From: an uncultured Candidatus Saccharibacteria bacterium
Lineage (GTDB): Bacteria > Patescibacteriota > Saccharimonadia > Saccharimonadales > Saccharimonadaceae
Assembly: GCA_948663575.1 (NCBI GenBank)
Contig: CAPNAV010000039.1
Coordinates: 1 to 6,618 of the forward strand
Length of the DNA: 6,618 bases
Direction: 5' to 3'
Part shown: positions 5,839 through 6,618 of the stretch, piece by piece
Position numbering within the stretch: position 1 is the first letter of the stretch
Layout: each line of letters starts with the position of its first letter
Position numbers and translations under genes: made by a program
The notes under the pieces: model-generated
What the model was told of the DNA's origin: nothing
Databases searched by the model: none
Seen by the model: the letters and a program-made list of their open reading frames with translations, nothing else

Positions 5839-6453
5839 ATGAAAAACGGGAAACTGGAAGTGCGACCAGAGGTAAGAGCTGAAGTAGTGGGGCGGGCGGA
5901 GTTAAAACTGATGGAGGCGGTGCGGGCGTTTGGTTATGATTTTCGGGGGAAGATTGCGTTAGACATCGGGTCGTCGACGGGTGGATTTACGGAATTGGCA
6001 TTGAGGCTTGGAGCGGTGAAAGTGGTGGCGGTAGAGAAGGGAACGCAGCAGATGAAAGCACCGTTGAGGTATGACTTGAGGGTGGAATTGCATGAAAAAA
6101 CGGATATTTTTGAGGTGAAAAAGGCAGACTTGTTGGCTGATGGGGAAGAATTTGGGGTGATTTTGGCGGATGTATCGTTTGTGAGCTTGACAAAAGTGCT
6201 AATGTATGCTAAGATGGAGTTAGCATGTAGAAATACGGACTGGCTTGTGATGCTAAAGCCGCAGTTTGAGGCGCGGCCGGAGCAGCTAAATAAAGGGGTG
6301 GTGAAAAATGAGAAAATGAGGCGAGAGATAATTCAGAGGTTTGAGGGGTGGTTGAGGAGGAATGGGTTTGTGGTAGTGAAAAAGAGGGATAATGAGGTAG
6401 TGGGGAAGGTTGGAGGAAACAAAGAAAGGTTTTATTGGCTGAGAGTTGGGTAG
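5839..6453 (+). CDS. TlyA-type (FtsJ-fold) RNA 2'-O-methyltransferase lacking the N-terminal S4 domain
   Basis: TlyA-family enzymes use S-adenosylmethionine to methylate ribose 2'-OH groups in rRNA; some members act as hemolysins. The SAM site is L-D-I-G-S-S-T-G-G-F-T (41-51), followed by V-A-V-E-K-G (63-68). The K-D-K-E catalytic tetrad can be traced as K23 (in R-A-E-L-K-L, usually RGGLKL), D111 (A-D-V-S-F-V-S-L), K140 (L-K-P-Q-F-E) and E196 (G-N-K-E-R-F). Typical TlyA is about 270 aa with an S4 RNA-binding domain first. Here an in-frame TAA lies one codon before ATG 5839, so the protein is 204 aa and the S4 domain is absent. The start has no ribosome site and coincides with the predicted transcription start. 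Its sense strand is G-rich and C-poor, like folC. Confidence 0.85.
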   Translation: MKNGKLEVRPEVRAEVVGRAELKLMEAVRAFGYDFRGKIALDIGSSTGGFTELALRLGAVKVVAVEKGTQQMKAPLRYDLRVELHEKTDIFEVKKADLLADGEEFGVILADVSFVSLTKVLMYAKMELACRNTDWLVMLKPQFEARPEQLNKGVVKNEKMRREIIQRFEGWLRRNGFVVVKKRDNEVVGKVGGNKERFYWLRVG

Positions 6454-6550
6454 GTTGAATTGTAGTTTGTGAGAAAACGTATGGCATAGTAGCTCCAGCA
6501 GACTAACTTGCGAGGGACGCGTCGATGACGCCTATCTTCGCTACGCTCAG

Positions 6551-6593
6551 ATTCGCGGGCGTTGTCTCGGAAAAGAAAGTGAAACTTTCTTTT
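6551..6593 (+). repeat. Element with perfect 11-bp hairpin near the right edge
   Basis: GAAAAGAAAGT (6570-6580) and ACTTTCTTTTC (6584-6594) form a perfect stem around the 3-nt loop GAA. No T-run follows, so it is not a typical intrinsic terminator. The surrounding 6505-6618 is richer in C and G-C pairs than the genes to its left and includes the palindrome GACGCGTC (6516-6523). It may be the edge of a dispersed repeat or of a feature continuing beyond the window. Confidence 0.45.
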
Positions 6594-6618
6594 CTCTCGT
6601 CTCCTACGCGATTCGTCA

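Noticed and set aside
6209..6487. 92-aa minus-strand ORF opposite the methyltransferase gene
   Set aside because: It is a shadow of the G-rich coding strand: Ser/Pro/Leu-rich with no motif, while the + frame carries the full enzyme signatures.
6525..6618. ORF starting at ATG 6525 (M-T-P-I-F-A-T-L-R-F) open to the window edge
   Set aside because: It overlaps the hairpin element, more than one frame on both strands is open there, and the ribosome site is poorly placed. More likely repeat sequence than a gene.

Overview
The window looks like a small-genome bacterium using the standard code (in-frame TGA, TAG and TAA stops, clear Shine-Dalgarno sites, sigma70-type promoters). The mix of a rapidly diverging C-type-lectin-like repeat family, a 204-aa TlyA-type methyltransferase lacking its S4 domain and a strongly G-over-C-skewed sense strand in folC and the methyltransferase gene suggests a Patescibacteria/CPR member, perhaps Saccharibacteria. 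That placement is inference and is weak.

Region 1 (about 1-2605) has an apparent gene tail on the + strand (3-134). After it comes a tandem array on the minus strand of six related cassettes, each about 103-111 codons. In minus-strand order they are A (2244-2567), B (1911-2222), C and D (fused in one frame, 1048-1911), E (695-1030) and F (218-544, open up to 667). Every cassette starts with LVSDD/E, has a conserved block of the type G-V-T-L-P...A-T-Y-N-A-G-L-S-P-L-F, passes through a hypervariable centre, and ends in LRCLVSTNN plus a stop. The layout matches the C-terminal part of FISUMP/C-type-lectin-like variable proteins (G-Y-F-W-S-S ... P-S ... RC). The cassettes lack convincing start codons, ribosome sites and promoters, so I read them as silent donor copies for recombination into an expressed gene elsewhere. 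An inverted copy of the cassette-end repeat closes the array at 2573-2603.

Region 2 (2606-3993) is folC, a complete Mur-ligase-family folylpolyglutamate/dihydrofolate synthase gene transcribed away from the array.

Region 3 (3994-5790) begins with a consensus promoter and a leader of about 250 nt holding a hairpin, a possible 17-aa ORF and a possible second promoter. Next is a 488-aa unrecognised protein with a basic N-terminus, a long acidic segment and a two-helix membrane hairpin. An intrinsic terminator closes it.

Region 4 (5791-6618) carries an extended -10 promoter that would give a nearly leaderless mRNA for the S4-less TlyA-type methyltransferase. The last 130 nt is a sequence of different character with a perfect 11-bp hairpin; a diverged relative of it lies inside the cassette array (632-674). 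No tRNA, rRNA, CRISPR array or transposase was seen, and no reverse transcriptase that would make this a local diversity-generating retroelement. The genes right of the array do not obviously act with it: folC and the methyltransferase are housekeeping, and the membrane protein is unknown.
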